Positions 1 through 6,073 are shown, counted from the first letter of the stretch. The stretch is 12,594 nucleotides of DNA from Bacillota bacterium (GCA_023392595.1 JAEVYU010000032.1:1-12594); one strand, 5' to 3'. A program made the numbers and translations. Notes: generated by a model from the letters alone, not told the origin.

Positions 1-101
1 AGGGTTATTGCTGCTGTGCTGGTCGTTTTACCGTGGTCAACGTGACCGATTGTTCCGATATTTACGTGTGGTTTTGTGCGTTCATACTTCTGCTTTGCCA
101 T
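1..101 (-). CDS. tuf: Elongation factor Tu, N-terminal part (partial, runs off the left edge)
   Basis: The first 33 codons of translation elongation factor EF-Tu, the GTPase that delivers aminoacyl-tRNA to the ribosome in the cytoplasm. The visible peptide starts MAKQKYERTKPHVNIGTIG and continues into GHVDHGKTT, the G1/P-loop (GxxxxGKT) that binds GTP phosphates. The start is the ATG at 101-99. It is preceded by an AAGGAGG ribosome binding site at 111-117 with a 9-nt spacing. The gene lies about 220 bp downstream of tRNA-Thr in the same direction, the tRNA-tuf arrangement known from many bacteria. The segment ...GKTTSTAAIT has Ser where most bacterial EF-Tu proteins have Leu or another residue. 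The remaining 90 percent of the gene lies outside the window. Confidence 0.97.
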   Translation of the reverse strand, partial: MAKQKYERTKPHVNIGTIGHVDHGKTTSTAAIT

Positions 102-319
102 TGTATTCGTCCTCCTTCAAATCTCAAAGGTATTATTGATTCTAAGACAGCTCTTAATTCTACAATAAATTGGTTTATCCTTCTTTCGCTTCAAAACCGC
201 TCGGGTAATTTATCGTGTGAATACAGACAAAGAGAGGCTTGGGCGAAGAATTTTCGAAGTAACATCATGTTGGTTCGTAGTATCGGATATAAATAAAAAA
301 ACCACTCGGGATAAATAAA
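102..319 (-). other. tuf leader between tRNA-Thr and EF-Tu, with a 13-bp direct repeat
   Basis: The 218-bp spacer contains no gene. The 13-mer AAAACCRCTCGGG occurs twice in direct orientation on the plus strand, at 193-205 and 298-310, with one difference (G/A). Between the copies, 255-277 can fold into an imperfect hairpin (cgaagtaac / gttggttcg). No convincing promoter or terminator was found here, so tuf may be co-transcribed with the tRNA genes. Whether the repeat has a role in processing or regulation is unknown. Confidence 0.4.
111..117 (-). promoter_or_regulatory. Ribosome binding site of tuf
   Basis: AAGGAGG on the minus strand, 9 nt before the ATG at 101. It is a near-perfect anti-Shine-Dalgarno match and fixes the EF-Tu start. 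Confidence 0.85.
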
Positions 320-395
320 TGGAGCCCACAATCAGAATTGAACTGATGACCTCATCCTTACCATGGATGCGCTCTACCTACTGAGCTATGTGGGC
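320..395 (-). tRNA. tRNA-Thr (anticodon GGT)
   Basis: A 76-nt cloverleaf. The acceptor arms GCCCACA and TGTGGGC pair fully, followed by discriminator T and an encoded CCA (TGG at 320-322 on the plus strand). The D-arm contains AGCTCAGTAGGTAGAGC, the anticodon stem CATCC/GGATG closes the loop ATGGTAA with anticodon GGT (reads ACC/ACT), and the T-loop is TTCAATTC. It is the last tRNA before tuf; a tRNA-Thr just before tuf is also seen in enterobacterial thrT-tufB. Confidence 0.96.
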
Positions 396-482
396 AATAA
401 TTATTTATAAATAACCCAAAAGGTTTAACTTAAGTGTGTTAATTATATACTGAATCAGGATGAAAATTAATGATATTAAAAT

Positions 483-558
483 TGGTTGCGGGGGAAGGAT
501 TCGAACCTCCGACCTCCGGGTTATGAGCCCGACGAGCTGCCAACTGCTCCACCCCGCG
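483..558 (-). tRNA. Initiator tRNA-fMet (anticodon CAT)
   Basis: A 76-nt tRNA with an encoded CCA. Two initiator hallmarks are visible. The acceptor stem begins with C1 opposite A72 (CGCGGGG against CCCCGCA), so the first pair is mismatched. The anticodon stem ends in three G:C pairs (GGG...CCC) around the loop CTCATAA. These separate it from elongator tRNA-Met and tRNA-Ile2. It sits between tRNA-Tyr and tRNA-Thr and has its own strong upstream promoter. Confidence 0.95.
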
Positions 559-598
559 ATTTATTCAATTGTATTACTGATTTCCAGAAAGCTTACTT

Positions 599-627
599 AG
601 TATACACGCCAATCTCGAATATGTCAA
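599..627 (-). promoter_or_regulatory. Promoter in front of initiator tRNA-Met
   Basis: On the minus strand, -35 TTGACA (622-627) and -10 TATACT (599-604) are separated by exactly 17 nt. The -10 box ends 40 nt before the mature 5' end of the tRNA at 558. It suggests the fMet-Thr(-tuf) genes can be transcribed independently of tRNA-Tyr. Confidence 0.8.
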
Positions 628-662
628 TCTATATTTTTGATTCAATTCTTTGACATAAATAA

Positions 663-748
<86 letters not shown>

Positions 749-767
749 ACGTATCGGCGCAAGGACT

Positions 768-797
768 ATTATAATACAACCAACCACCTGGTGTCAA
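768..797 (-). promoter_or_regulatory. Promoter of the tRNA-Tyr unit
   Basis: On the minus strand, -35 TTGACA (792-797) and -10 TATAAT (768-773) are both consensus, with an 18-nt spacer. It lies 19 nt upstream of the tRNA-Tyr 5' end. This would be the main promoter for the tRNA and possibly tuf series. A second TTGACA at 836-841 has no matching -10 box. Confidence 0.82.
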
Positions 798-1150
798 CGA
801 TTATTTATAACCATTTAATTCCAATTAAACACTTTTGTCAAATACATTTCTGCAGCTAAATCCCTAAAATTACATTGGACTATCAAAATATCTATCAATT
901 TTTTTAAAGATTCGTCTTCAAGAGCGCCTTTTTAGCCTTCCATGCAACGGAATTCAATCCGGTAAAATCGCAAACACGATGGCGCCGTAGGTACGTCAGC
1001 GCTGTTCATAAAGGAGATTATACACTGTATTTCTGCAATGTGCATTCGAAGTTTTTGACAAAATTAGCGGCGATATCCAATACTAAAATATGCAGAATGC
1101 ATCCCTTTCATGTCTGCCGGACCACTGTTTCCTTATTTTTCCCCGCCGGT
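798..1150. other. Intergenic stretch with only degenerate coding traces
   Basis: No intact gene is supported on either strand. On the minus strand, 815-931 stays open for 38 codons before a TAA stop. Part of its translation (LAAEMYLTKV) looks helix-turn-helix-like, so it could be the last fragment of a lost regulator, but it is too short to name. Plus-strand frames around 1040-1430 have no plausible ribosome binding sites and cross the attenuator region, so they are treated as chance. The region lies downstream of the truncated ABC-type ORF and may be the decayed remainder of that locus. Confidence 0.35.
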
Positions 1151-1324
1151 TCATTTGTTTGTATTCATCAATCCGCATGGAGAAAATGGAAAAATCTTCT
1201 TTTCCAACCCAATAAGCTTTATGGGTTCATGGTATCGTAATATATCCGCTATAAAATCGACACCCTTAAATATCTCTCTTCCGTCAAAACTCTGCGCCAA
1301 GTCTCGGACAGCAAACAAAAACAT
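1151..1324 (-). pseudogene. Truncated ABC-ATPase-like ORF (possible ABC-F remnant)
   Basis: A 57-residue ORF that starts at the ATG at 1324, with AGGAGG at 1332-1337 spaced 7 nt. Its first 25 residues (FAVRDLAQSFDGREIFKGVDF) match the pattern that opens ABC-transporter and ABC-F nucleotide-binding domains: a beta strand, then SFxGRxIFKGVxF. The following IKLIGLE would be where a Walker A strand (I-x-L-I-G-x-N-G-x-G-K-S/T) should come, but no GxGKS/T follows in any frame and the ORF stops soon after. A family member would be roughly 500 residues. This is read as a start region cut off before the P-loop. The ribosome binding site and ATG lie inside the terminator hairpin of the upstream leader. 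It could instead be an unrelated small protein; the family assignment is inferred from pattern only. Confidence 0.35.
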
Positions 1325-1354
1325 CCAAACCCCTCCTATCCGGGTCTGGATGTT
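1312..1354 (-). terminator. Intrinsic terminator at the end of the leader RNA
   Basis: On the minus strand, 5' arm AACATCCAGACCC (1354-1342) and 3' arm GGGTTTGGATGTT (1332-1320) pair over 13 bp with a single G-U wobble around a 9-nt loop. A T-rich run (TTTGTTT, 1319-1313) follows directly. The 3' side of the loop and the 3' arm contain the AGGAGG and ATG of the downstream 57-codon ORF, so the same hairpin could also block translation. Confidence 0.85.
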
Positions 1355-1498
1355 ACGATTCAATCATTGGCAGGAACCAAAAGCGCATAAAAGCAAAAAA
1401 GCTTTTACCCTTCGTCTGAACCCATATTGAGAGACACGCCAAAATCCCCGGCAAGCACCGAGTCGTAACATCCGCCCTTTTAATGGATCTGATGTTAC

Positions 1499-1510
1499 TT
1501 ATTTGCGCAT
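1499..1510 (-). CDS. Three-codon leader peptide Met-Arg-Lys
   Basis: ATG CGC AAA TAA, preceded by a purine-rich GGAAAGGGG ribosome binding site (core AAGGGG, 1517-1522) spaced 6 nt from the ATG. The stop codon abuts hairpin A of the leader at 1498, so a ribosome held here would cover that arm. Very short basic leader peptides are known in erm and ABC-F attenuators. The frame is short enough to arise by chance, and only its placement and ribosome binding site argue for function. Confidence 0.45.
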   Translation of the reverse strand: MRK

Positions 1511-1549
1511 TGGCGGCCCCTTTCCGTTCAGACTGGAACTTCTTCGTTT

Positions 1550-1578
1550 ATTATAGAAAATTTGCGCAAACTTGTCAA
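1550..1578 (-). promoter_or_regulatory. Consensus promoter of the attenuator leader
   Basis: -35 TTGACA (1573-1578) and -10 TATAAT (1550-1555), both perfect, with a 17-nt spacer on the minus strand. It lies about 70 bp beyond the stop codon of the GH28 gene, so the leader is an independent transcription unit. Confidence 0.88.
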
Positions 1579-1650
1579 TGGGGCTGAAGAGGCTTTGCGG
1601 AGACACCGGGAAAGGACTGCCGGATTTTTTAGCAGGTATTCCCCCGCGTA

Positions 1651-3030
1651 CTACGCTTCTTTTACCTTACCGGCGTCTTCTTCCCCGGCAAGGGATTCCT
1701 CCGTTTGCTCCTCAAATGCGCATTCTTTCATTTCGAGATTGGAAATATTATGGAGCAGCGCTCCATTTTCACCCCGAGATTGAATTTTCACTTGGTGCAT
1801 GGTGACACGATCACAGTCATCCCCTCGGAAACCCCTGGAGGCCGCTAAGTGAATGTTTTCCAGGACGATATCCCGAAGGGGACTTTCCGGTAGCCCTTTC
1901 AGTTGAATGGCCAATTCGGAATTCTCCCCCTTGACATTGCGGATGGTAATGTTGCGAAACGCCGGAGCGGCATTGCTACTGGGAAGAACCGTTGAAGACT
2001 GGTAATACATATTGATTTGAATCGCTTCATTGCGCATATCCCTAATCTCGATTCCTTCATAACAAATATTTTCAACGACGCCGCCCCGTCCGCGCATTGA
2101 CTTTAAACGAATACCCCGCTCACCGCCGAGAAACCGGCAATTTTGAACCAATACGTCCCGGACGCCCCCGGACATCCCGCTGCCGATGGCTACTCCGCCA
2201 TGGCCCTCCTTCATGAGGCAATTGCGGACCCAGATATTTTGGCACGGTTTGCCAACCCGCCAGCCATCCTCACCCATTCCGGAATTGATGGCAATACAGT
2301 CATCCCCGGTTTCAAAGTAACAATCTTCGATTAAAACACCGTTGCAGGAATCGGGATTGATTCCATCGGTGTTGGGACCGTGGGTCAATATTTTTAAATT
2401 GCGCAAAATCACCCTTTCGCAGTAGACAGGATGAATGGTCCATTGAGGCCCGTCTTTAATGGTAATTCCCTCAATCAGAAAGTTTTGGCAATGGATCGGC
2501 TGGATAAAGGATGGCCGCAGCGCATCGGACTCGGTGCCAAAAACCCGTTTTTCAACCGGAATCCCGTTATATTCAGCATTATACAACTGCTTTGCCGCAG
2601 AATGCTGCAATTTCTTCCAATGCCACCAGGCGGCCCCGTTGCCCTCCATCGTTCCTTCACCACAAATCAGGATATTTTCACAATAGGCTGCATAGATCAG
2701 CGGGGAATAATTATAGCATTCAATCCCTTCCCAGCGTGTAAAAACCGCCGGCAGATAATCTTCAAACCGGTTACTGAAGCGGATGATCGCCCCTTTTTCC
2801 AATAATAGACGGAGATTGCTTTTCAAATGAATGGGGCCGGTTAACCATACGCCCGCCGGAATGACGAAAGTTCCTCCGCCCGCCCGGTGACATGCGGAAA
2901 TTCCTTCCCGAAACGCCGAACTGTTATCGGTTAACCCATCGCCGGCCCCTCCAAATTGAGTAATCTCAACCTGGTAATCAGGTATTTCCGGGATTTGCAA
3001 AGAAACTTTTTTAAAAAAAGACGGTTCCAT
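1651..3030 (-). CDS. Glycoside hydrolase family 28 (polygalacturonase-like), cytoplasmic
   Basis: A 459-residue protein with all four GH28 signature blocks: NTD at 220-222, TGDD with the acid pair D243/D244, EGHG with H277 (GHG 276-278), and RLK at 308-310. GH28 enzymes hydrolyse alpha-1,4 galacturonosyl links of pectin by inversion. Repeated turns such as the IxIxNxx and VxVQNC segments fit a right-handed parallel beta-helix. The start was set at the ATG at 3030, with GGGGG at 3038-3042 spaced 7 nt; the frame stays open upstream to 3120 but that part lacks a ribosome binding site. No signal peptide is visible, so it probably acts on imported oligogalacturonides or related oligosaccharides inside the cell. 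The C-terminal 20 residues are acidic and look like a tail. No transporter, uronate pathway gene or regulator is adjacent. Substrate specificity cannot be read from sequence. Confidence 0.93.
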   Translation of the reverse strand: MEPSFFKKVSLQIPEIPDYQVEITQFGGAGDGLTDNSSAFREGISACHRAGGGTFVIPAGVWLTGPIHLKSNLRLLLEKGAIIRFSNRFEDYLPAVFTRWEGIECYNYSPLIYAAYCENILICGEGTMEGNGAAWWHWKKLQHSAAKQLYNAEYNGIPVEKRVFGTESDALRPSFIQPIHCQNFLIEGITIKDGPQWTIHPVYCERVILRNLKILTHGPNTDGINPDSCNGVLIEDCYFETGDDCIAINSGMGEDGWRVGKPCQNIWVRNCLMKEGHGGVAIGSGMSGGVRDVLVQNCRFLGGERGIRLKSMRGRGGVVENICYEGIEIRDMRNEAIQINMYYQSSTVLPSSNAAPAFRNITIRNVKGENSELAIQLKGLPESPLRDIVLENIHLAASRGFRGDDCDRVTMHQVKIQSRGENGALLHNISNLEMKECAFEEQTEESLAGEEDAGKVKEA

Positions 3031-3751
3031 CTTTATTCCCCCATTTTTTATTGCAACCTGTCCAGCAAAATGAAAACGGAATGGTATCAGACAATCTTTA
3101 CGATTACATGAAACGAGCAAGGTTTGATTCCGTTTCTTTTTGATTCAAGTTTACTCGAATCCGAAGATAATTTCCGTACATTTATTACCAAGATCCCTAT
3201 ATTCTAATCGGATTTTATTTTTATATGAAATGGTCATGGATTGGCTTTTTCGTCAATATGTTGCTCTTTTCCATCTTGGGTCATTGGAACAAGGAACTTC
3301 GTAAAGGTTTTCAATCCCTACCCCTTTGAAGGAAGAGAAACATGCTGCAATGTGGTGAATCGGGGTTAAGGAAAAATTGGTTGATTGGCGAAACAAAAAA
3401 ATTCATAATCATAATTCAACTTTCGCAGTATCAATTTGGTAAATTAAGTTTGATATAATTGGTTAACCGGCAAATTAATCATGGAGTTGACGCTTATAAT
3501 AAATTTGTTAGACATTATCAGTATGCAGGGGCCATGCTCATTAAATTCTCATGATTCATAACGTTTTTTAATCCTGTTCATCCTGCTAATCCAGTTAATC
3601 CTGTTTAAGTCCTTTTATTTTGGCCTAAGTTCATAGCTTACGTAGATAGGATTTACGGGATTATTGGAAACTTTGTGTCCCGATGTTTTTAATTTGAGTG
3701 ATTTATTTTTTTCAGTCCATTTATCAACTTTTGTTTATATTCGCTGGAATG
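3031..3751. other. AT-rich intergenic region upstream of the GH28 gene
   Basis: About 720 bp without a supported gene. It should hold the GH28 promoter, but no good -35/-10 pair was found; the best is a weak minus-strand TTGGTA...TATCTT near 3170-3200. It contains a 9-bp tandem repeat (3571-3606) and an inverted partner near 3655, and a palindromic GGTTAACC near 3464. A single sequence at 3307-3341, starting GTTTTCAATCCCT and ending GAAAC, resembles a CRISPR repeat but occurs once. Confidence 0.5.
3571..3663. repeat. Tandem 9-bp repeat with an inverted partner
   Basis: Four successive 9-mers on the plus strand: ATCCTGTTC, ATCCTGCTA, ATCCAGTTA, ATCCTGTTT (3571-3606). Further right the complementary form appears (aggatttacgggatta, 3648-3663), so TAATCCTGT at 3596-3604 can pair with ACGGGATTA at 3655-3663 over 9 bp with one G-T. 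It is non-coding as far as can be seen. It could be a dispersed intergenic repeat of the genome. Confidence 0.6.
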
Positions 3752-3901
3752 TTAATGAATTAAAACATAAAGAAAATTATTCGGATCGTTCCTGATTTGC
3801 TCAATTCTATCGGGAAGAACCTTAACCGGAGCATTTGGACATAAATCCCGATATAAACTTTGGATGGCATCTCCATCGGAGGTTTCCGCTTCACGAATCA
3901 A
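3752..3901 (-). pseudogene. N-terminal fragment of a GNAT acetyltransferase
   Basis: A 49-codon frame with TTG start at 3901 that begins (M)IREAETSDGDAIQSLY, the classic opening strand and helix 1 of a GNAT N-acetyltransferase, and continues into PDRIEQIRNDPNNFLYV. It ends at a TAA at 3752-3754 after strand beta 2. The acetyl-CoA-binding motif A and everything after it are missing (normal length 140-170 residues), and no later part was found in the following intergenic DNA. The TTG overlaps the stop of the HAD gene (TTGA, 3898-3901), which indicates former translational coupling. It is best read as a truncated gene. A substrate cannot be assigned. Confidence 0.65.
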
Positions 3902-4614
3902 TTACATCCCGCCTTTTGCCCCTGAATTTCCTTGCCGGCATGACCAAATTCCGGGCCCTTCCTATTTCCCGGAGAAACCAAGGAGGGCAACTCTTTTATC
4001 TTATAGATAAAATGCTGCACCGGGTAATTTTTAAATTCCTTTTTCTTGGTCGTCCCGGTTAGGGAGGCTATAAAAGGGATATTGGCGTTCCAAGCCGTTT
4101 GGGCATCAATTAGGCTATCGCCGATCAATAGGCATTGGCCCAGCGGGACATTGAGCCTGGCGGCTGCTAAAAAAACCCCTTCGGGATCCGGTTTGGCATT
4201 TTGAACATCGTCGCCGCCCATAATGATATCCACTAAATCCTCAATCCCCTCCCTTTTCAAAAAACCTTCAATCCTATGACGGACTTTGGTCGATACGATC
4301 CCGATCCGGTGAGTGTCCGCTCTGAGGGATTGAAAGGTTTCCCCCACCGCATCATAGAGAAGGGTTAATTCATTCATAACCCGATCGGCCCTGATTTTAA
4401 AATGAGCTTTAAAATCCTGAAGCCGGGCTTCCTGACTTTGGCCGGTGAGTCTGATAAAAGTGTCGTCAAGGGTAAGTCCGATCAGTCTCGAAATTTCCTT
4501 GGGCTCCGCTTTCTTAAAGCCCATTTCTTGCAGGGCATAATTAACGCTTTCGATAATTCCCGCCGAAGAGTCCGCTAAAGTGTAATCGAAATCAAATAAA
4601 ATCAAATCACTCAT
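3898..4614 (-). CDS. HAD-superfamily phosphatase, phosphoglycolate phosphatase-like
   Basis: A 238-residue cytoplasmic HAD hydrolase, subfamily I with an alpha-helical cap. Motif I is FDFDYTLADS with nucleophile D8 and acid/base D10. Motif II is the VST segment in GIVSTK. The motif III lysine lies in NAKPDP. Motif IV is IGDSLIDAQTA, which supplies the Mg-binding acids. The layout matches Gph/PpaX-type phosphatases that hydrolyse small phosphate esters; the true substrate is unknown. The start is the ATG at 4614 with AAGGAG about 11 nt upstream. The frame is open to 4686, but that extension would run into the preceding GNAT gene and lacks a ribosome binding site. It follows the interrupted GNAT gene by 68 bp and overlaps the truncated GNAT fragment by 4 bp, so it appears to be part of the operon. 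Confidence 0.88.
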   Translation of the reverse strand: MSDLILFDFDYTLADSSAGIIESVNYALQEMGFKKAEPKEISRLIGLTLDDTFIRLTGQSQEARLQDFKAHFKIRADRVMNELTLLYDAVGETFQSLRADTHRIGIVSTKVRHRIEGFLKREGIEDLVDIIMGGDDVQNAKPDPEGVFLAAARLNVPLGQCLLIGDSLIDAQTAWNANIPFIASLTGTTKKKEFKNYPVQHFIYKIKELPSLVSPGNRKGPEFGHAGKEIQGQKAGCN

Positions 4615-4682
4615 GAACCCTATTGCTCCTTCAATTGGATTTTCAAAAATTCTAAAGCTGTCACCGTGTCTCTTGCGAATGT

Positions 4683-5288
4683 TCAACCCCTTGATGATTG
4701 GATTCGGATTTTTGCCATTTTGTAATGAGGAATGGTCACTTCGATGAATTCCCGGCTAACGATTTCATAATCTTGCTTCTGATAAAAGTTGACTGCTGTT
4801 TTTCTGGCGTTTAACACCATCCCTAGTAAAACGTTCTCTAAATAAGTACTCAATGATTGTGAACATTTTACTTAAGCAGAGCGTATCTTACCCATTTCTG
4901 ATTACCGCTTATTTACGATACGCTCTACTAAATCTCTAGCCAATTTTTCCGCGAAAATCACCAGCCGGCTGCCGATATGATTTCCCCGGTACGCCTCATT
5001 GACTGCAACTTGCTGCATTTTAATCTCCCTATTATTTAATGGAGTCAGAATTAAAACCCCGAGTAAAGTCCCTTGATAAAACGCCCCGATATGATAATCC
5101 TTTTTTTCACTTTCCAAATCATCGTTATAAACGCTCAAACCGAGGGGTTTCCGCAGAACTAAATCCCGCAATTCAAGCTCTTGTTGATACTGGTATGTAT
5201 CGGGCAGGACTTGCCGGATCGCGCAGTCCCCTTGGGCTTTAAGGGATTGGTTATAAACGGTTTTCGTTTTTGCGATATCTCTGTTCAT
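4683..5288 (-). pseudogene. GNAT acetyltransferase (ElaA-like) interrupted by a MITE
   Basis: The two halves of one gene flank a 103-bp insertion. The N-terminal half starts at the ATG at 5288 (GAGG 5 nt upstream; an alternative ATG lies at 5312). It contains IRQVLPDTYQYQQELELRD, LRKPLGL, HIGAF and the acetyl-CoA-binding motif A segment RGNHIGSRL, then reaches a TAA at 4902-4904 inside the insertion. The C-terminal half (VLNARKTAVNFYQKQDYEIV...FIEVTIPHYKM, stop at 4683-4685) carries the last strands and helix of the fold. Deleting the insertion and one TA joins them in frame as ...LARDLGMVLNARK..., giving 166 residues, normal for the family. As it stands only a truncated product of about 128 residues can be made, lacking the region that closes the substrate site. 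Confidence 0.85.
4826..4928. mobile_element. 103-bp MITE with imperfect 21-bp terminal inverted repeats and TA duplication
   Basis: The ends at 4826-4846 and 4908-4928 are inverted repeats matching at 15 of 21 positions (GTA...CGT...TAAATAAG conserved). TA dinucleotides at 4824-4825 and 4929-4930 flank the element and fit a target-site duplication. Removing 105 bp restores the GNAT frame, which defines the borders precisely. An internal palindrome AGAGCGTATC/GATACGCTCT (4878-4887 with 4917-4926) overlaps the right terminal repeat. The element has no coding capacity. TA duplication is characteristic of IS630/Tc1-mariner-type transposition, so a helper element of that kind elsewhere in the genome is the likely parent (inference). 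Confidence 0.78.
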
Positions 5289-5322
5289 CGAAACCTCACG
5301 GACAAATCCCATTCCAGTTGAT

Positions 5323-5769
5323 TTATAACCCGTTGCATACCATAAAAATATTGGACTTGCTTTCGTGAAATTGATTCTTTTTATAAAACAGCTCCGCCGG
5401 AAATCCCTGGTGTGTCATTAAAACGATCATTTGAACACCTTGCTCGACCAGTCTTCTCTTTAGATACTCCATTAAGCCGGTGCCGATTCCCTTACCCTGC
5501 ATCTCAGAATCAATAAAAAATTCGTTGATATAGTATTCCTTCCCTTGCCACCAAGAACGCAGATGACCTAAACATACTCCGATAATCTTTGAATTATCCA
5601 GCACTACAAACCCGGTGAAGACAGAGTTATTGATAAACTCAAGCAGATACTGTCTGGCTTGTTCAAAGGATTCCCAACGATCATTCCACGGTTCCCTCGC
5701 ATACACTTTTAAAAACAAATCAGTGCACTCATCAAGATTAGCCATTTCAAATTGCTTATATTCCGGCAT
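5323..5769 (-). CDS. GNAT family N-acetyltransferase
   Basis: A 148-residue acetyltransferase of the GNAT fold. The acetyl-CoA pyrophosphate loop (motif A) is QGKGIG at 91-96, preceded by the strand INEFFIDSEM. REPWND at 25-30 in helix 1 resembles the EPWN-type segment seen in aminoglycoside 6'-acetyltransferase relatives, but that is not enough to call resistance. The C-terminal LFYKKNQFHES is the usual motif B region. The start is the ATG at 5769, with GGGGG about 11 nt upstream. It ends 35 bp before the start of the MITE-broken GNAT gene and begins about 50 bp after the small unknown gene, so it is probably co-transcribed with both. Confidence 0.87.
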   Translation of the reverse strand: MPEYKQFEMANLDECTDLFLKVYAREPWNDRWESFEQARQYLLEFINNSVFTGFVVLDNSKIIGVCLGHLRSWWQGKEYYINEFFIDSEMQGKGIGTGLMEYLKRRLVEQGVQMIVLMTHQGFPAELFYKKNQFHESKSNIFMVCNGL

Positions 5770-5818
5770 CCGTCTTCGAACCCCCTATGAAATGATTCTT
5801 TTTAATCGAGGACCAATT

Positions 5819-6073
5819 TCATTTACTCCTTACATCACTCTTGATTTCAAAATCGATAACACCATCCGGTTCAACCTTTAGAATTTTGATCAAGGCTTTT
5901 CCATGATACCCTCTTTCAAAATAACCAAATATCACTTCCTTATGAATTTGGTGATTTTGATCCCGATAACTTAACCACATGGACTTTTCCCCATGGGAGG
6001 TAGTTGATGGAGCTTCCTCAGGTTTAAAGGCTAATTTTAAATAAGATTTGGCAGGGATACCGGAAATAAGCAT
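5819..6073 (-). CDS. Small protein of unknown function (about 84 residues)
   Basis: Not recognised. The frame runs from a GTG at 6106, with ATGs at 6091 and 6073. The 6073 start is preferred because it follows the Nudix stop codon (6078-6080) by 4 nt with a modest GGATGAAG upstream. The product begins MLISGIPAKSYLKLAFKPEE, is charged, and has no transmembrane segment or signal peptide. The middle and end (KEVIFGYFERGYHGKALIKILKV) look like alternating beta strands of a small soluble domain. Codon use and tight spacing between Nudix and GNAT genes support a real gene. No family or function is proposed. Confidence 0.6.
   Translation of the reverse strand: MLISGIPAKSYLKLAFKPEEAPSTTSHGEKSMWLSYRDQNHQIHKEVIFGYFERGYHGKALIKILKVEPDGVIDFEIKSDVRSK

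Larger units (their letters stand above)
1312..1543 (-). promoter_or_regulatory. Attenuator-type leader RNA with leader peptide and alternative hairpins
   Basis: A leader of about 230 nt from the predicted start (~1543) to the terminator. Seen pairings on the minus strand: outer stem GTCTGAAC/GTTCAGAC (1526-1533 with 1414-1421); inner stem CGCCAA/TTGGCG (1510-1515 with 1437-1442); hairpin A GTAACATC/GATGTTAC (1491-1498 with 1465-1472); and terminator 1342-1354 with 1320-1332. An alternative 11-bp perfect helix, GGATGTTACGA/TCGTAACATCC (1463-1473 with 1348-1358), uses the 3' arm of hairpin A and the 5' arm of the terminator, so it excludes both. A Met-Arg-Lys-stop frame ends immediately before hairpin A. 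Inference: a ribosome stalled on the mini-ORF opens hairpin A, the 11-bp antiterminator forms and the terminator is lost. No known riboswitch signature was recognised. Confidence 0.65.

Noticed and set aside
33..296. Plus-strand frame of 87 codons
   Set aside because: It is antisense to the EF-Tu start and the tuf leader.
815..931. Minus-strand fragment with helix-turn-helix-like residues
   Set aside because: 38 codons only, no start or ribosome binding site, overlaps the tRNA promoter region; too weak to call a gene remnant.
1040..1430. Overlapping plus-strand frames of 66 and 106 codons
   Set aside because: No ribosome binding sites, and they run antisense through the terminator and leader; composition is non-coding in character.
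1452..1464. Leader segment GACTCGGTGC resembling part of a tracrRNA
   Set aside because: The match is short and isolated, no CRISPR or Cas9 gene is present, and the segment is explained as part of the attenuator leader.
2431..2805. Plus-strand open frame of 124 codons
   Set aside because: It is antisense to the GH28 catalytic region and has no family features.
3307..3341. Sequence starting GTTTTCAATCCCT and ending GAAAC, similar to type I/III CRISPR repeats
   Set aside because: It occurs only once, with no spacer-repeat periodicity and no cas genes in the window.
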